A stretch of 64,000 bases of DNA from JANQNX01 sp965601665 (GCA_965601665.1 OZ271833.1:186001-250000), one strand, 5' to 3'. Numbered from the stretch's first letter, positions 9,383-17,169 are shown. Notes: a model not told the origin generated them from the letters alone. Numbers and translations are program-made.

Positions 9383-9952
9383 ATGAATAAGCAACGCTGT
9401 GGCTGGTGTGGCGATGACAAACTGTACGTGCGTTATCACGATAAGGAATGGGGCGTACAGGTACATGGCGACAAAAAACTGTTCGAGTTTTTAATCCTCG
9501 AAGGTGTCCAGGCAGGACTTAGCTGGATTACAGTTTTAAGAAAACGCCCTGCTTACAGGGAGGCCTTTGATGGTTTTGACTTTAATCAGGTCGCTCAATA
9601 CGACCAGCACAAGATAAACAGGTTATTAAAGAACCCGGGCCTGGTTAGAAACCGGCTAAAGATGCAGGCCGCGGTAAACAATGCCAGGGCCTTTATTGAG
9701 GTCAGGGAAGAATTTGGTACCTTCAACCGCTTTATCTGGCAGTTCACCGATGGCGAAACCATTCATAACCGGTTTCGTAGTATGCAAGAGGTGCCAGCTA
9801 ATACACTAATCTCCGATGCGATGTCGACAGAGCTGAAGCGACGCGGCTTTACGTTTGTTGGTAGCACTATTTGCTACGCATTCATGCAGGCTACTGGCAT
9901 GGTCAACGACCACCTGGTTGAATGCTATCGTTATAAAGAAATCAAAAGCTGA
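9383..9952 (+). CDS. tag: DNA-3-methyladenine glycosylase I
   Basis: Base-excision repair enzyme removing 3-methyladenine from DNA. The sequence begins RCGWCG (zinc-binding Cys residues) and holds the family segments YHDKEWGVQVHGD, LILEGVQAGLSW and KRRGFTFVGSTICYAFMQATG. It has 189 residues, close to E. coli Tag. ATG 9383 is taken as start; a GTG at 9371 would add four residues. Transcribed divergently from hemP; its stop abuts that of the next gene on the other strand. Confidence 0.93.
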   Translation: MNKQRCGWCGDDKLYVRYHDKEWGVQVHGDKKLFEFLILEGVQAGLSWITVLRKRPAYREAFDGFDFNQVAQYDQHKINRLLKNPGLVRNRLKMQAAVNNARAFIEVREEFGTFNRFIWQFTDGETIHNRFRSMQEVPANTLISDAMSTELKRRGFTFVGSTICYAFMQATGMVNDHLVECYRYKEIKS

Positions 9953-10510
9953 TCAGACAGGCACTGGTAAAGCGGATTTATTTCTAAACCTTGTTAGCAG
10001 TAACAGAGCAGGTGCCATTAACCAGGCCGTAGCAGGCAGCGGAACCGGCGCAGCAGGCAAGATAACGTCCGTCGTTTGCAAACGGAATTCCCATTCCCCT
10101 GAACCGGGAAACAGCCAAAACAGTTCTCCGATCGCGGTGTTTACGTTAAAGCCCCCGGCTCCACTGACATTCCATGGGGTCGTGTTACCGCTGAAAAACT
10201 CGAAGATACCGTTTTGAAACTGGGCAGTCACATCGCTGGGTGTTGTCGCAATCACTGAAGTGGTAGGCAAACCATTATCAATGTATGACAACCCAAAGTA
10301 GGTTAACGGCGCTAGCTCTATGCCTACGCCAGCGACAGTGCTGCTATCAATGAAAGCGACTGTATTTGCGACTAAATTTGGATCGGTGAATGCGCCAATT
10401 TGAATAAACCTGAACCATTGCTGATCAACTCGAACGGTTGCTGCATTGGCCAACTGCGGCAGTAAGAAAAGTAAAAAAATTGAAGTGATTATTTTACCAT
10501 TACAACGCAT
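9953..10510 (-). CDS. Secreted protein with VPLPA-CTERM sorting signal
   Basis: Function unknown. The protein has 185 residues with a signal peptide (about residues 1-23, ending ANA). Its C-terminus has VPLPATAWLMAPALLLL followed by a basic cluster (TRFRNK), the VPLPA variant of PEP-CTERM signals recognised by exosortase-type systems. Codons before ATG 10510 also read open, but GGGGGA stands correctly before this ATG. No exosortase gene is in the window. The body shows no recognised domain; surface or exopolysaccharide association is inferred from the sorting signal only. Confidence 0.7.
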   Translation of the reverse strand: MRCNGKIITSIFLLFLLPQLANAATVRVDQQWFRFIQIGAFTDPNLVANTVAFIDSSTVAGVGIELAPLTYFGLSYIDNGLPTTSVIATTPSDVTAQFQNGIFEFFSGNTTPWNVSGAGGFNVNTAIGELFWLFPGSGEWEFRLQTTDVILPAAPVPLPATAWLMAPALLLLTRFRNKSALPVPV

Positions 10511-10548
10511 ATCGATTCCCCCGTCGTGCGTCATTATTTATATAGCAA

Positions 10549-10586
10549 GACTAACGCTCGAATCGAGCCTTTTTCAAGCGTTAGCC
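10549..10586. repeat. Nested inverted repeat in a divergent intergenic region
   Basis: CTAACGCT (10551-10558) pairs with AGCGTTAG (10576-10583 region), and GCTCG-AAT-CGAGC forms a second hairpin inside it, followed by CTTTTT. It lies between the divergent VPLPA-CTERM and nucleotidyltransferase genes. It could be a regulatory hairpin or an eroded recombination site; at about 38 bases it is shorter than usual attC sites. Confidence 0.35.
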
Positions 10587-10744
10587 GGCACATGCAATCA
10601 AAATGTCACATAGCTGTAATAGAAGCTATTTCAGCCGTTTTGTGCATTTCTTATTTCAATTAATCGCTTGGAACCCTTTCCTCTTGGTACACGTGAATTT
10701 TGATATGATCCTGCTATCTTGATTGATTTCTTTATTTTTACAGC

Positions 10745-11734
10745 ATGAATACTTCTGCTTTTACTTCAATACGTGCCAGGGACTATGTGCGCGCGAACGG
10801 GCAATTGTATTTTGCTGTAATCAGTGATGAAACTGAGTCCGGGCGCGTACTCTGCTGGTTACGCTATATAAAGAAAAACGGACGCATGTATAAGCTCAAT
10901 ACCGCCGAAGCTGCTGACTATATTACAGAACACTGCGCGACATTCCTGTTTCACAGTCAGCGTATGGATAACCATGTGCATGGTGTTCCCGCAGCAAACA
11001 TCGATACTGTTTACCCGGCGCTAACAGCGACGGCAAAGCTATTGCAATTGAAAGAGCCGGATAGCAAACAGGAGGATGCCATACATATTATTCAGTATTT
11101 GATAAGTCACGGCATAGATCGCAATCGCATCGGTTTAACCGGTTCGATATTACTTGATGCGCATCATACGGACTCCGATATTGATTTGATCGTTTATGGC
11201 CGTGAGGCGTTTATGCAAGCCAGGGAAGTCTTCAAGCTTGGCTGTAACAGCGGAGAATTGCAGCGGCTAAGACCTGAAGACTGGCACGAGGCCTATCAGA
11301 GGAGAGATTGCAGCCTGGACCTGGAAACCTACTGCTGGCATGAGCAACGTAAATTCAACAAATGTATTAGTGGTCATAGTAAGGTTGACATAAGTATGCT
11401 CCCTGAGAAAAAGCGTGAAATTGAGCGGGAGCCGGGCTACAGAAAAATTGGCAGGCAAGTGATTACAGCCCGGGTATTGGACGACAGCCATGTGTTTGAT
11501 TATCCGGCAAGCTATATCATTGACCATAAACAGATTGCAGAGGTGGTTGTTTACACTGCCACGTTCACGGGCCAGGCATTTATCAATGAACTCATTGAGG
11601 CCAGTGGAGTCCTTGAACAGGACATTGATGGGTGCACGAGGCTGGTTATCGGCACCAGTCGAGAGGCGCGGGGCGAATACCTGAAAGTGATACAATCAGA
11701 ACAGCAACAACCAGAGGAAACAAATGGAACGTAG
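10745..11734 (+). CDS. Predicted nucleotidyltransferase-domain protein
   Basis: 329 residues with a nucleotidyltransferase-fold core near residues 133-160: GSILLDAHHTDSDIDLIVYG, i.e. the GS motif followed by the DxD metal-binding pair. The N-terminal 100 and C-terminal 150 residues have no recognised domain. The specific substrate is unknown. Its last 11 bases overlap the start of asnS in another frame, so the two genes are probably cotranscribed; the meaning of that pairing is not known. Confidence 0.65.
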   Translation: MNTSAFTSIRARDYVRANGQLYFAVISDETESGRVLCWLRYIKKNGRMYKLNTAEAADYITEHCATFLFHSQRMDNHVHGVPAANIDTVYPALTATAKLLQLKEPDSKQEDAIHIIQYLISHGIDRNRIGLTGSILLDAHHTDSDIDLIVYGREAFMQAREVFKLGCNSGELQRLRPEDWHEAYQRRDCSLDLETYCWHEQRKFNKCISGHSKVDISMLPEKKREIEREPGYRKIGRQVITARVLDDSHVFDYPASYIIDHKQIAEVVVYTATFTGQAFINELIEASGVLEQDIDGCTRLVIGTSREARGEYLKVIQSEQQQPEETNGT

Positions 11735-13106
11735 CAAGGTAAAAGCATTATTAAACGCAAACAGCGCACAGGATGAAGTACTGGCGAAAGGCTGGATAAG
11801 AACACTGCGTCAGAGCAAGGATTTTTCCTTTATTGAATTAAACGACGGTTCCTGCCTTGCCAACATCCAGGTAATCGTGGACAGCAGCATCGCTAACTAT
11901 AGTGAGATCGTGCATCTCTCCACCGGTGCCGCCATTGCGGTGACCGGCAAGCTGGTTGAATCACCGGGTAAGGGGCAAAAATGGGAAATCCAGGCAACCA
12001 CTATCGAGATAGTGGGCCATGCCCCGGATGACTACCCGCTACAAAAGAAACGCCACACTGATGAGTATTTGCGCACGATCGCACACCTGCGACCGCGTTC
12101 AAATAAATACGGCGCTATCTTCCGTATGCGTTCGCGGTTATCGCAAGCCATTCATGACTTTTACCAGTCACGCGATTTCAAATGGATACATACGCCCATT
12201 ATCACCGGTTCCGATTGTGAAGGCGCGGGCGAAATGTTTCGCGTCACAACGCTGGACCTTGAAAACGTGCCGACGCAGGGCGGCAGGGTGAACTTCGATG
12301 CCGACTTTTTTGGCAAGGAAGCCAACCTGACGGTGTCCGGGCAATTGTCAGTCGAAACGTTTTGTACCAGCCTTGGTGATGTGTACACGTTTGGGCCGAC
12401 GTTTCGTTCGGAGAACTCCAACACCAGTCGTCACATGGCCGAGTTCTGGATGATCGAACCCGAGATGGCGTTTGCCGATTTGCAGGACGACATGCAACTG
12501 GGACAGGCGTTTGTCCAGTACCTGGTGCGTTTCACGATGGAAGCGTGTAGTGAAGACCTGGAGCTGTTTGCAAAATTTGTTGATAAAAACCTGATGAACA
12601 CGCTGGAGAACATTGTTAACAACGACTTTGTGCGTCTGCCCTATACCGAGGCGATTTCGATACTGGAGAAGAGTGGACAACAATTTGAATACGAGGTGGC
12701 ATGGGGTAAAGACCTGCAGTCCGAGCATGAACGGTTTTTAACCGAACAGCACTTCAAGCAGCCGGTGATTGTTTATGATTACCCCAAAGATATAAAGGCT
12801 TTCTACATGCGCATGAATGACGATGAAAAAACCGTTGCCGCCATGGATATCCTGGTGCCGGCGATTGGCGAGATCATCGGTGGGAGCCAGCGCGAAGAGC
12901 GCCATGATGTGTTGGCGCGACGGATCAATGAACTGGGCTTCGACGAGGCCGATTACTGGTGGTACCTCGATACCCGTAAATACGGCACGGTGCCACATGC
13001 CGGCTTTGGCCTGGGTTTTGAACGTTTACTCATGCTGGTATCCGGCATATCCAATATTCGCGATGTCATTCCATTCCCGAGAACACCGAGAAACCTGGAA
13101 TTTTAA
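11724..13106 (+). CDS. asnS: Asparagine--tRNA ligase
   Basis: Class IIb aminoacyl-tRNA synthetase charging tRNA-Asn. An N-terminal OB-fold anticodon-binding domain (about residues 15-100) is followed by the catalytic core with motif 2 FRSENSNTSRHMAEFW and motif 3 GFGLGFERLLM. 460 residues, near the usual 466. GAGGAAACAA precedes the ATG. Last core gene before the cassette array. Confidence 0.95.
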   Translation: MERSKVKALLNANSAQDEVLAKGWIRTLRQSKDFSFIELNDGSCLANIQVIVDSSIANYSEIVHLSTGAAIAVTGKLVESPGKGQKWEIQATTIEIVGHAPDDYPLQKKRHTDEYLRTIAHLRPRSNKYGAIFRMRSRLSQAIHDFYQSRDFKWIHTPIITGSDCEGAGEMFRVTTLDLENVPTQGGRVNFDADFFGKEANLTVSGQLSVETFCTSLGDVYTFGPTFRSENSNTSRHMAEFWMIEPEMAFADLQDDMQLGQAFVQYLVRFTMEACSEDLELFAKFVDKNLMNTLENIVNNDFVRLPYTEAISILEKSGQQFEYEVAWGKDLQSEHERFLTEQHFKQPVIVYDYPKDIKAFYMRMNDDEKTVAAMDILVPAIGEIIGGSQREERHDVLARRINELGFDEADYWWYLDTRKYGTVPHAGFGLGFERLLMLVSGISNIRDVIPFPRTPRNLEF

Positions 13107-13166
13107 TTTTTCGCAATGATTAAAGGTTGTCCAGGGGAGACTTGACACCATGTCCTCCCTTATTGA

Positions 13167-13197
13167 GGGCGTGATACATGGCCTATCGCATTTTTTT
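13167..13197 (+). terminator. Possible rho-independent terminator after asnS
   Basis: An imperfect GCGTGAT...ATCGC stem (about 13170-13189) is followed by seven T residues at 13191-13197. The stem needs a two-base bulge, so it is weak. Confidence 0.35.
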
Positions 13198-13228
13198 ATT
13201 GAAAACAGCAAAGTGAGCCTGCTGGATA

Positions 13229-13257
13229 TTGAGATTAATGTAGACTACATTTAATAA
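13229..13257 (+). promoter_or_regulatory. Promoter with palindromic operator at the left edge of the cassette array
   Basis: TTGAGA (13229-13234) and TAATAA (13252-13257) are separated by exactly 17 bases. The spacer contains the palindrome AATGTAG-A-CTACATT (13237-13251), placed where a repressor would block RNA polymerase. Its half-sites loosely recall BlaI/MecI/CopY-type operators, but no such regulator is nearby. It reads toward the cassettes and may act like a cassette promoter. Confidence 0.55.
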
Positions 13258-13284
13258 ACATTTGATTATAAGGAGATTATCAAC

Positions 13285-13335
13285 ATGTCCTGCCAAAACA
13301 GCTATATAACATTATCCGAAAAATGGTCTCCCTAG
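13285..13335 (+). pseudogene. 16-codon ORF remnant or leader peptide
   Basis: AAGGAG (13270-13275) stands nine bases before ATG 13285, and the frame encodes MSCQNSYITLSEKWSP before a TAG. The strong ribosome site and the regulated promoter upstream suggest a real translation start whose original gene was truncated when cassettes were inserted, or a leader peptide. No family recognised. Confidence 0.35.
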
Positions 13336-13358
13336 CATACTGTTATGTGTCATAAATC

Positions 13359-13673
13359 ATGGAAGCACTAAAACAATCATTTGCAGTTCCAGCTGTTAGC
13401 CATGGTTTAGCTCATTACTGGAAAGGGAGAGATAAAAAAGCACTAAAATGGCTACGGCGCGGTTACACATGGGCGCCCAGCCAGATAAAAGGAACAATAT
13501 TCGAGGCATATTTAGGTTTTTCTCTTTATAAAAATGGTGAGAAAGAATTGGCATTGAAACATCTTATTTCCGCTAAAGAAGGCATGGAAAAAATTACATC
13601 ATTAAACAGTGATATTCATAGCGCAGAAAATGAGGCATTAAAGAAAATCAATGAAATACTCAATGACACATAA
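13359..13673 (+). CDS. Cassette 1: small helical (TPR-like) protein
   Basis: 104 residues, no confident family. The sequence is alpha-helical, with a pattern like two TPR motifs (ALKWLRRGYTWAP, FEAYLGFSLYKNGEKELALKHL). No signal peptide or membrane segment. A role in protein-protein contact is a guess from the repeat pattern. The start lies 16 bases after the cassette's left junction. Confidence 0.6.
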   Translation: MEALKQSFAVPAVSHGLAHYWKGRDKKALKWLRRGYTWAPSQIKGTIFEAYLGFSLYKNGEKELALKHLISAKEGMEKITSLNSDIHSAENEALKKINEILNDT

Positions 13674-13728
13674 CAAATCACTCCACAGCGACGCAGCAAA
13701 GCTGCGCCGCTGAGTTCAAACGTTATGT
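13668..13728 (+). repeat. attC site 1
   Basis: R'' ACATAAC (13668-13674) and R' GTTATGT (13722-13728) are perfect reverse complements. The central stem is CGCAG-caaag-CTGCG. It matches attC 8 at 54 of 61 positions, and the internal unpaired position is retained in both. Confidence 0.92.
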
Positions 13729-13740
13729 GAGTTTAATAAT

Positions 13741-14091
13741 ATGGAAGCTATAGTTGTATTGGGATTTATGCTAATACCACTTATCGGGGCTATGCAATAT
13801 GCATCTATTGTATTGATTCCTGCAATAGTGGCTGATTTATTACTATTACGTTATCCTACTTTTTTTAAAGCTGTTCCATTTATCACTTTCTTTTCGTTGC
13901 TATTCCTATTTATTTATCTTTCTAGAGGTGAAGTAGGTAGGAACGGTGTGTTTCAAGGTATTTTCTTCATAACGTTTACAATAGGCTTTATTGGTTACAT
14001 GCTACTTCACAGAAGTTTTCTTAAGAACCAACTAAAGAAAAATAAAAACTCACATAACCAGCAACTCCAAAGCGGCGCGCCGCTGAGTTAA
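13741..14091 (+). CDS. Cassette 2: small integral membrane protein
   Basis: 116 residues with four predicted transmembrane helices and no recognised family. The last residues (SHNQQLQSGAPLS) are encoded by the attC site itself, a common trait of cassette genes that read into attC. The coding region is clearly AT-richer than the flanking core genes. Function unknown. Confidence 0.6.
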   Translation: MEAIVVLGFMLIPLIGAMQYASIVLIPAIVADLLLLRYPTFFKAVPFITFFSLLFLFIYLSRGEVGRNGVFQGIFFITFTIGFIGYMLLHRSFLKNQLKKNKNSHNQQLQSGAPLS

Positions 14092-14101
14092 AACGTTAGG
14101 T
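14052..14101 (+). repeat. attC site 2
   Basis: R'' ACATAAC (14052-14058) complements the TTATGT start of cassette 2. R' is GTTAGGT (14095-14101). The centre AGCGGCGCGCCGCT is a compact palindrome. The site overlaps the end of the cassette gene. Confidence 0.9.
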
Positions 14102-14104
14102 GTC

Positions 14105-14326
14105 ATGAATAGAAAGCATATTAAATTATTATCATTTACCTTAGGTGGTGGTGTAGTTGGTGGATTAGCTGTTCTTTTGATTTTTGTTCATGAGCGTTCT
14201 GTCGGTAGAAATATCAATAATATTGAGATCGCGGCAGTAATACTTGGTGCAATTGTTGCGGGTGCAATATTTTATTATCACTATTATGGAGAAATATTTA
14301 AAAGTGATGAAAAACATAACACCTAA
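14105..14326 (+). CDS. Cassette 3: two-helix membrane protein
   Basis: 73 residues with two hydrophobic helices (about 9-27 and 41-57) and charged ends. No family recognised. The ATG is three bases after the attC R' box, so the cassette has almost no leader and depends on an upstream promoter or on coupling. AT-rich. Confidence 0.55.
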   Translation: MNRKHIKLLSFTLGGGVVGGLAVLLIFVHERSVGRNINNIEIAAVILGAIVAGAIFYYHYYGEIFKSDEKHNT

Positions 14327-14381
14327 CAAGTCACTTCAAAGCGACTCGCCAAAGGCTCGCCGCTGAGTTCAACCGTTAGAA
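14321..14381 (+). repeat. attC site 3
   Basis: R'' ACCTAAC (14321-14327) complements the TTAGGT start of cassette 3. R' is GTTAGAA (14375-14381), whose last base departs from the consensus Y. The central stem GGCGAGCC-type arms surround the loop. Confidence 0.88.
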
Positions 14382-14392
14382 GCTAAATATTC

Positions 14393-14788
14393 ATGGATTT
14401 TAAAAAACTAATTTTATCTATTTTTATTTTAGCTACTTGTGTAGCTTCACTTTCAATTCTTGCAGTCTTTTTTAATAAAGGTCTTATTGATAGTTCAGAG
14501 GAATTAGCTAAGGTAAAGATTAACGACTACAACTACATATCACCAAGGTTGCAAGAAATAGACAATCTGGGTTCACTAAGAAAAAGTGCAGATTATTACG
14601 CAAGAATGTTTTGGGAAAAAAATAAAAGTGACTTGCAATATCGCAGGGCGCTTCAAGAGTTTTTCATGTTAATTTTTGCATTATCAATAATATTAGTAAT
14701 CTTATCTGTAACATGTCTTTATCAATTACGACAAAAGGCTTCTAACAAATCGCTCAAACACGAGACGCCGCAAAGCGGCGCCTCTTAG
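14393..14788 (+). CDS. Cassette 4: membrane protein with two helices
   Basis: 131 residues with transmembrane helices near residues 7-27 and 88-110, and a soluble stretch of about 60 residues between them. The C-terminal 15 residues (NKSLKHETPQSGAS) come from reading into attC 4. No family recognised. The coding region is AT-rich. Confidence 0.55.
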   Translation: MDFKKLILSIFILATCVASLSILAVFFNKGLIDSSEELAKVKINDYNYISPRLQEIDNLGSLRKSADYYARMFWEKNKSDLQYRRALQEFFMLIFALSIILVILSVTCLYQLRQKASNKSLKHETPQSGAS

Positions 14789-14802
14789 CTCAACCGTTAT
14801 AT
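14740..14802 (+). repeat. attC site 4
   Basis: R'' TTCTAAC (14740-14746) exactly complements the TTAGAA start of cassette 4, including its off-consensus last base. R' is GTTATAT (14796-14802). The central stem is GCCGC-aaa-GCGGC. Confidence 0.9.
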
Positions 14803-14834
14803 TTCAGAAGAGTCTCCATCGGAGGAAAGTATTT

Positions 14835-15425
14835 ATGTGGGATGAGCGGTACAGTACAGATGAGTATGCTTACGGGACTGCGCCTAATGGTTTCTTAAGT
14901 CAAGAATTTCGAAATCTTCCCAAAGGTAAAATTTTAAGCATTGCGGAAGGCGAAGGCCGAAATGCGGTGTTTCTTGCGAAACAAGGATATGAGGTTACAG
15001 CAGTTGATAGCTCTTTTGTTGGACTCGAAAAGGCAAAAAAGCTGGCGTATGATTCCGGCGTTTCAATTGAATGCATAAATGCTGACCTATTGGATTTTGA
15101 TTTTGGTGAAAATCACTGGGATGGAGTTATATCAATATTTTGTCCGTTGCCCTCAGAGCTACGTGCGGTTATTCATAGAAAGGTCGAAACAGGACTTCGA
15201 ATGGGTGGTGTGTTTTTAACAGAGTCATACACGCCTAATCAGCCAAAATATGGTACCGGTGGAGGCGATTGTACGGATACGATGCAATCGAAAGAATCAC
15301 TCACTCAAGAATTTCAAAATTTAAAATTTAGTCATTTGGTAGAGATTGAGAGAGAAGTAATTGAAGGTATATACCACACTGGGCTTGCTTCTGTTGTTCA
15401 AGCAATTGGTCGTAAAGAAATATAA
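14835..15425 (+). CDS. Cassette 5: class I SAM-dependent methyltransferase
   Basis: 196 residues with a Rossmann methyltransferase core: motif I LSIAEGEGRNAVFLAKQG near residues 33-52 and an acidic strand AVDSSFVGLEKAK after it. It resembles the TehB-like/COG0500 group; the substrate is unknown. GGAGG precedes the ATG by nine bases. The gene fills cassette 5. Confidence 0.8.
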   Translation: MWDERYSTDEYAYGTAPNGFLSQEFRNLPKGKILSIAEGEGRNAVFLAKQGYEVTAVDSSFVGLEKAKKLAYDSGVSIECINADLLDFDFGENHWDGVISIFCPLPSELRAVIHRKVETGLRMGGVFLTESYTPNQPKYGTGGGDCTDTMQSKESLTQEFQNLKFSHLVEIEREVIEGIYHTGLASVVQAIGRKEI

Positions 15426-15475
15426 TAAGTAATTCTATCCGACCGCTAACGCACCGCCGAGTTAAAACGTTAGGT
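15420..15475 (+). repeat. attC site 5 (degenerate R'')
   Basis: R'' reads ATATAAT (15420-15426), one change from the ATATAAC expected from the cassette's TTATAT start. R' is GTTAGGT (15469-15475). The end CCGCCGAGTTAAAACG resembles the other sites. Confidence 0.75.
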
Positions 15476-15484
15476 AGCTCTTCC

Positions 15485-15967
15485 GTGAATAACACCACAG
15501 AAACCCAGAAGGTCATCGAAGCTCTTAATGCATATGGAATATCCCTTCCAGATGGACCAATCAGGCTCGGTCGTTATGGAGATTCGGAAGCGAGTGAGTG
15601 TGAATTACTAAATCTGATTAAGGCCGGCGTTAAGCGCGGTGGCGCTAGTTTGTTGTGGGAGTATGAGGCCGAGGGTGAGGCCATCCCAAAGCCTGGAGAT
15701 ATTGAAATCATCGTAAATGCAGAGCATCAGCCTGAAATCGTATCGAGCATCATCAACGTGAATGTCGTTCCGTTCGGCGAGGTTTCGTCAGATCACGCAG
15801 CACTCGAAGGTGAAGGAGATAAATCACTTGAGTTCTGGAGGCAGGTACATTGGGAGTACTTTGCTAACGTGTGTTACAAAATCGGTCGCTTACCTTCGAA
15901 ACAGATGCCTGTTGTTTGCGAAGAATTTAAAGTCATTCATGTTGTGGACCTTAGCGTTGCTACCTAA
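15485..15967 (+). CDS. Cassette 6: ASCH-domain protein (YhfF-like)
   Basis: 160 residues beginning with a GTG codon at 15485. The segment RLGRYGDSEASECELLNLI then IKAGVKRGGASLLW, with a later HWEYFANVCYKIGR, matches the ASCH family of YhfF type (COG4405). ASCH domains resemble RNA-binding PUA folds; some have nuclease or amidohydrolase activity. The precise role here is unknown. The stop lies within the attC R'' box. Confidence 0.75.
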   Translation: MNNTTETQKVIEALNAYGISLPDGPIRLGRYGDSEASECELLNLIKAGVKRGGASLLWEYEAEGEAIPKPGDIEIIVNAEHQPEIVSSIINVNVVPFGEVSSDHAALEGEGDKSLEFWRQVHWEYFANVCYKIGRLPSKQMPVVCEEFKVIHVVDLSVAT

Positions 15968-16034
15968 CATTTCGTTGCAGTCGGATGTCAAACTCACTGC
16001 GTGGCTTTGTCGCCGCTGAACTCAGGCATTGGGT
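15962..16034 (+). repeat. attC site 6
   Basis: R'' ACCTAAC (15962-15968) complements the TTAGGT start of cassette 6. R' reads ATTGGGT (16028-16034), with A for the usual G. The CGCCGCTGAACTC segment matches the L' region of sites 1-3. Confidence 0.8.
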
Positions 16035-16067
16035 CGCCTAAACCACTAACCAAATGAGGTAAGTCAT

Positions 16068-16736
16068 ATGAAAATCGGATTCTTCGGTACTGGAAATATG
16101 TCCCGCGTAATCGGCGGCGCATTGGCAGTCGCGGGACATGAAGTCTTTTTCGGGTCACGCACCAAACCCAAAGCGCAGGCCATAGCTTCTGAGATCAGCC
16201 ATGGAACAAAAGGAGAAACGAACGACAGAATCGCAGAATTCTGCGAGGTTCTTGTGAGTTCGATACGCGAGGTTCCATCCAAGTATCTCAAATCCTGTGA
16301 GAACCTAAACGGAAAAATATTGATTGACCTGAATAACCGCGATTTTCCGAGAAAATACGAAGGTGACGAGCTATTAAATTCGTTGGCATCTGCAGCCCAA
16401 AGCGATGTACCCGAAACAAAAGTGATCAAGGCATTAAACAATCAGGCCATGGAGGTTTTTAATGCGGATGCGGCGGCTCTCCAGGAAGCCGGGGTACAAG
16501 GTTTTATCGCTGGCGATGATGAGAAGGCAAAATCCGTGGTTGCAGAACTTTTGCGAGACATCGGATTAACGCCGGTTGACTTCGGCAACCTCTCCAACGC
16601 ATGGCTGCTAGAGGTTCAAGCAGATATTCTTCGCACCTACATGTTTGCCACAGGTAACGCGCTTGCTACACCAGCACTCATTGACGCTCCGAGAGCACAG
16701 CCGCGCTTTGGAGAGCGCCGCAAAGGAGCATACTAA
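16068..16736 (+). CDS. Cassette 7: NAD(P)-binding oxidoreductase (F420-dependent NADP reductase-like)
   Basis: 222 residues. The N-terminal Rossmann nucleotide-binding motif is KIGFFGTGNMSRVIGGALA; the region HEVFFGSRT then recognises the cofactor phosphate. The fold resembles the coenzyme F420-dependent NADP oxidoreductase family. Proteobacteria of this type normally lack F420, so the substrate is probably something else. GAGG stands nine bases before the ATG. Confidence 0.75.
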   Translation: MKIGFFGTGNMSRVIGGALAVAGHEVFFGSRTKPKAQAIASEISHGTKGETNDRIAEFCEVLVSSIREVPSKYLKSCENLNGKILIDLNNRDFPRKYEGDELLNSLASAAQSDVPETKVIKALNNQAMEVFNADAAALQEAGVQGFIAGDDEKAKSVVAELLRDIGLTPVDFGNLSNAWLLEVQADILRTYMFATGNALATPALIDAPRAQPRFGERRKGAY

Positions 16737-16740
16737 AGCG

Positions 16741-16840
16741 GGCCAATAAATCGCTGCAGGTGCCATTTGACCCGCCACATGCTTTTGTTACCGCAAAAGC
16801 ATACGCCGCCTCAAACGCACCCGAGCTCAGGCGGTAATGC
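16741..16840 (+). repeat. attC site 7 (degenerate, about 100 bases)
   Basis: GGCCAAT (16741-16747) shares CCAAT with the expected ACCCAAT, and the end reads GTAATGC (16834-16840), one base from the GTTATGC that cassette 8's own R'' implies. The centre holds a perfect 9-base hairpin, ATGCTTTTG-ttaccg-CAAAAGCAT. Longer and more diverged than the other sites. Confidence 0.55.
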
Positions 16841-16847
16841 TGCTTAA

Positions 16848-16888
16848 TTGACATACTAAAAACAGTATATATATACTATATATAGTAT
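16848..16888 (+). promoter_or_regulatory. Autoregulated promoter of the cassette 8 toxin-antitoxin pair
   Basis: TTGACA (16848-16853) and TATACT (16872-16877) are 18 bases apart. Four half-sites alternate: ATACT at 16853-16857 and 16873-16877, AGTAT at 16864-16868 and 16884-16888. The middle pair forms the 14-base perfect palindrome AGTATATATATACT. This suits an XRE antitoxin operator. The toxin ATG starts at 16887, so the transcript would have almost no leader. Confidence 0.65.
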
Positions 16889-17168
16889 GTGGCTCGTTTA
16901 TGAACACCGCCGCGTTACACGGCAGTTAGGCTCTGTCCCTGAGGACATGCTGAAACGGTATGAGAAATGGAAAGATATTGTCATTATTTCCGGGCCTCAA
17001 GGGTTACGATTAATCAAAGGTTTTCATGATGAAGCGCTTCGTGGAGAATGGAAAGGCTGCCGGTCATCGCGACTTGGTTCGAAGTATCGAGTCATATATA
17101 AAGTTGTGCGAGATAAAATACTCGTACAGGTAGTGAATATTACCGCTCATGATTACCGGAAGAAATGA
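16887..17168 (+). CDS. Cassette 8: HigB/RelE-like toxin
   Basis: 93 residues of the RelE/ParE superfamily, probably a ribosome-dependent mRNA endonuclease. It begins MWLVYEHRR, typical of a toxin subgroup, and has GLRLIKGFHDEALRGEWKG and RSSRLGSKYRVIYKV followed by ITAHDY. The toxin-first order with an XRE antitoxin resembles higBA. Its promoter lies directly upstream inside the cassette, so it does not depend on a cassette-array promoter. Such pairs can stabilise cassette arrays (known from Vibrio superintegrons). Confidence 0.82.
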   Translation: MWLVYEHRRVTRQLGSVPEDMLKRYEKWKDIVIISGPQGLRLIKGFHDEALRGEWKGCRSSRLGSKYRVIYKVVRDKILVQVVNITAHDYRKK

Positions 17169-17169
17169 T

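Noticed and set aside
10549..10586. Possible attC site: GACTAAC...GTTAGCC
   Set aside because: Boxes fit but the site is only 38 bases, lies upstream of asnS away from the array, and flanks no cassette gene. Kept only as an inverted repeat.
13107..13342. Expected integron integrase or attI next to the first cassette
   Set aside because: No open frame with tyrosine recombinase motifs exists on either strand. attI sites have no strong consensus, so none is called.
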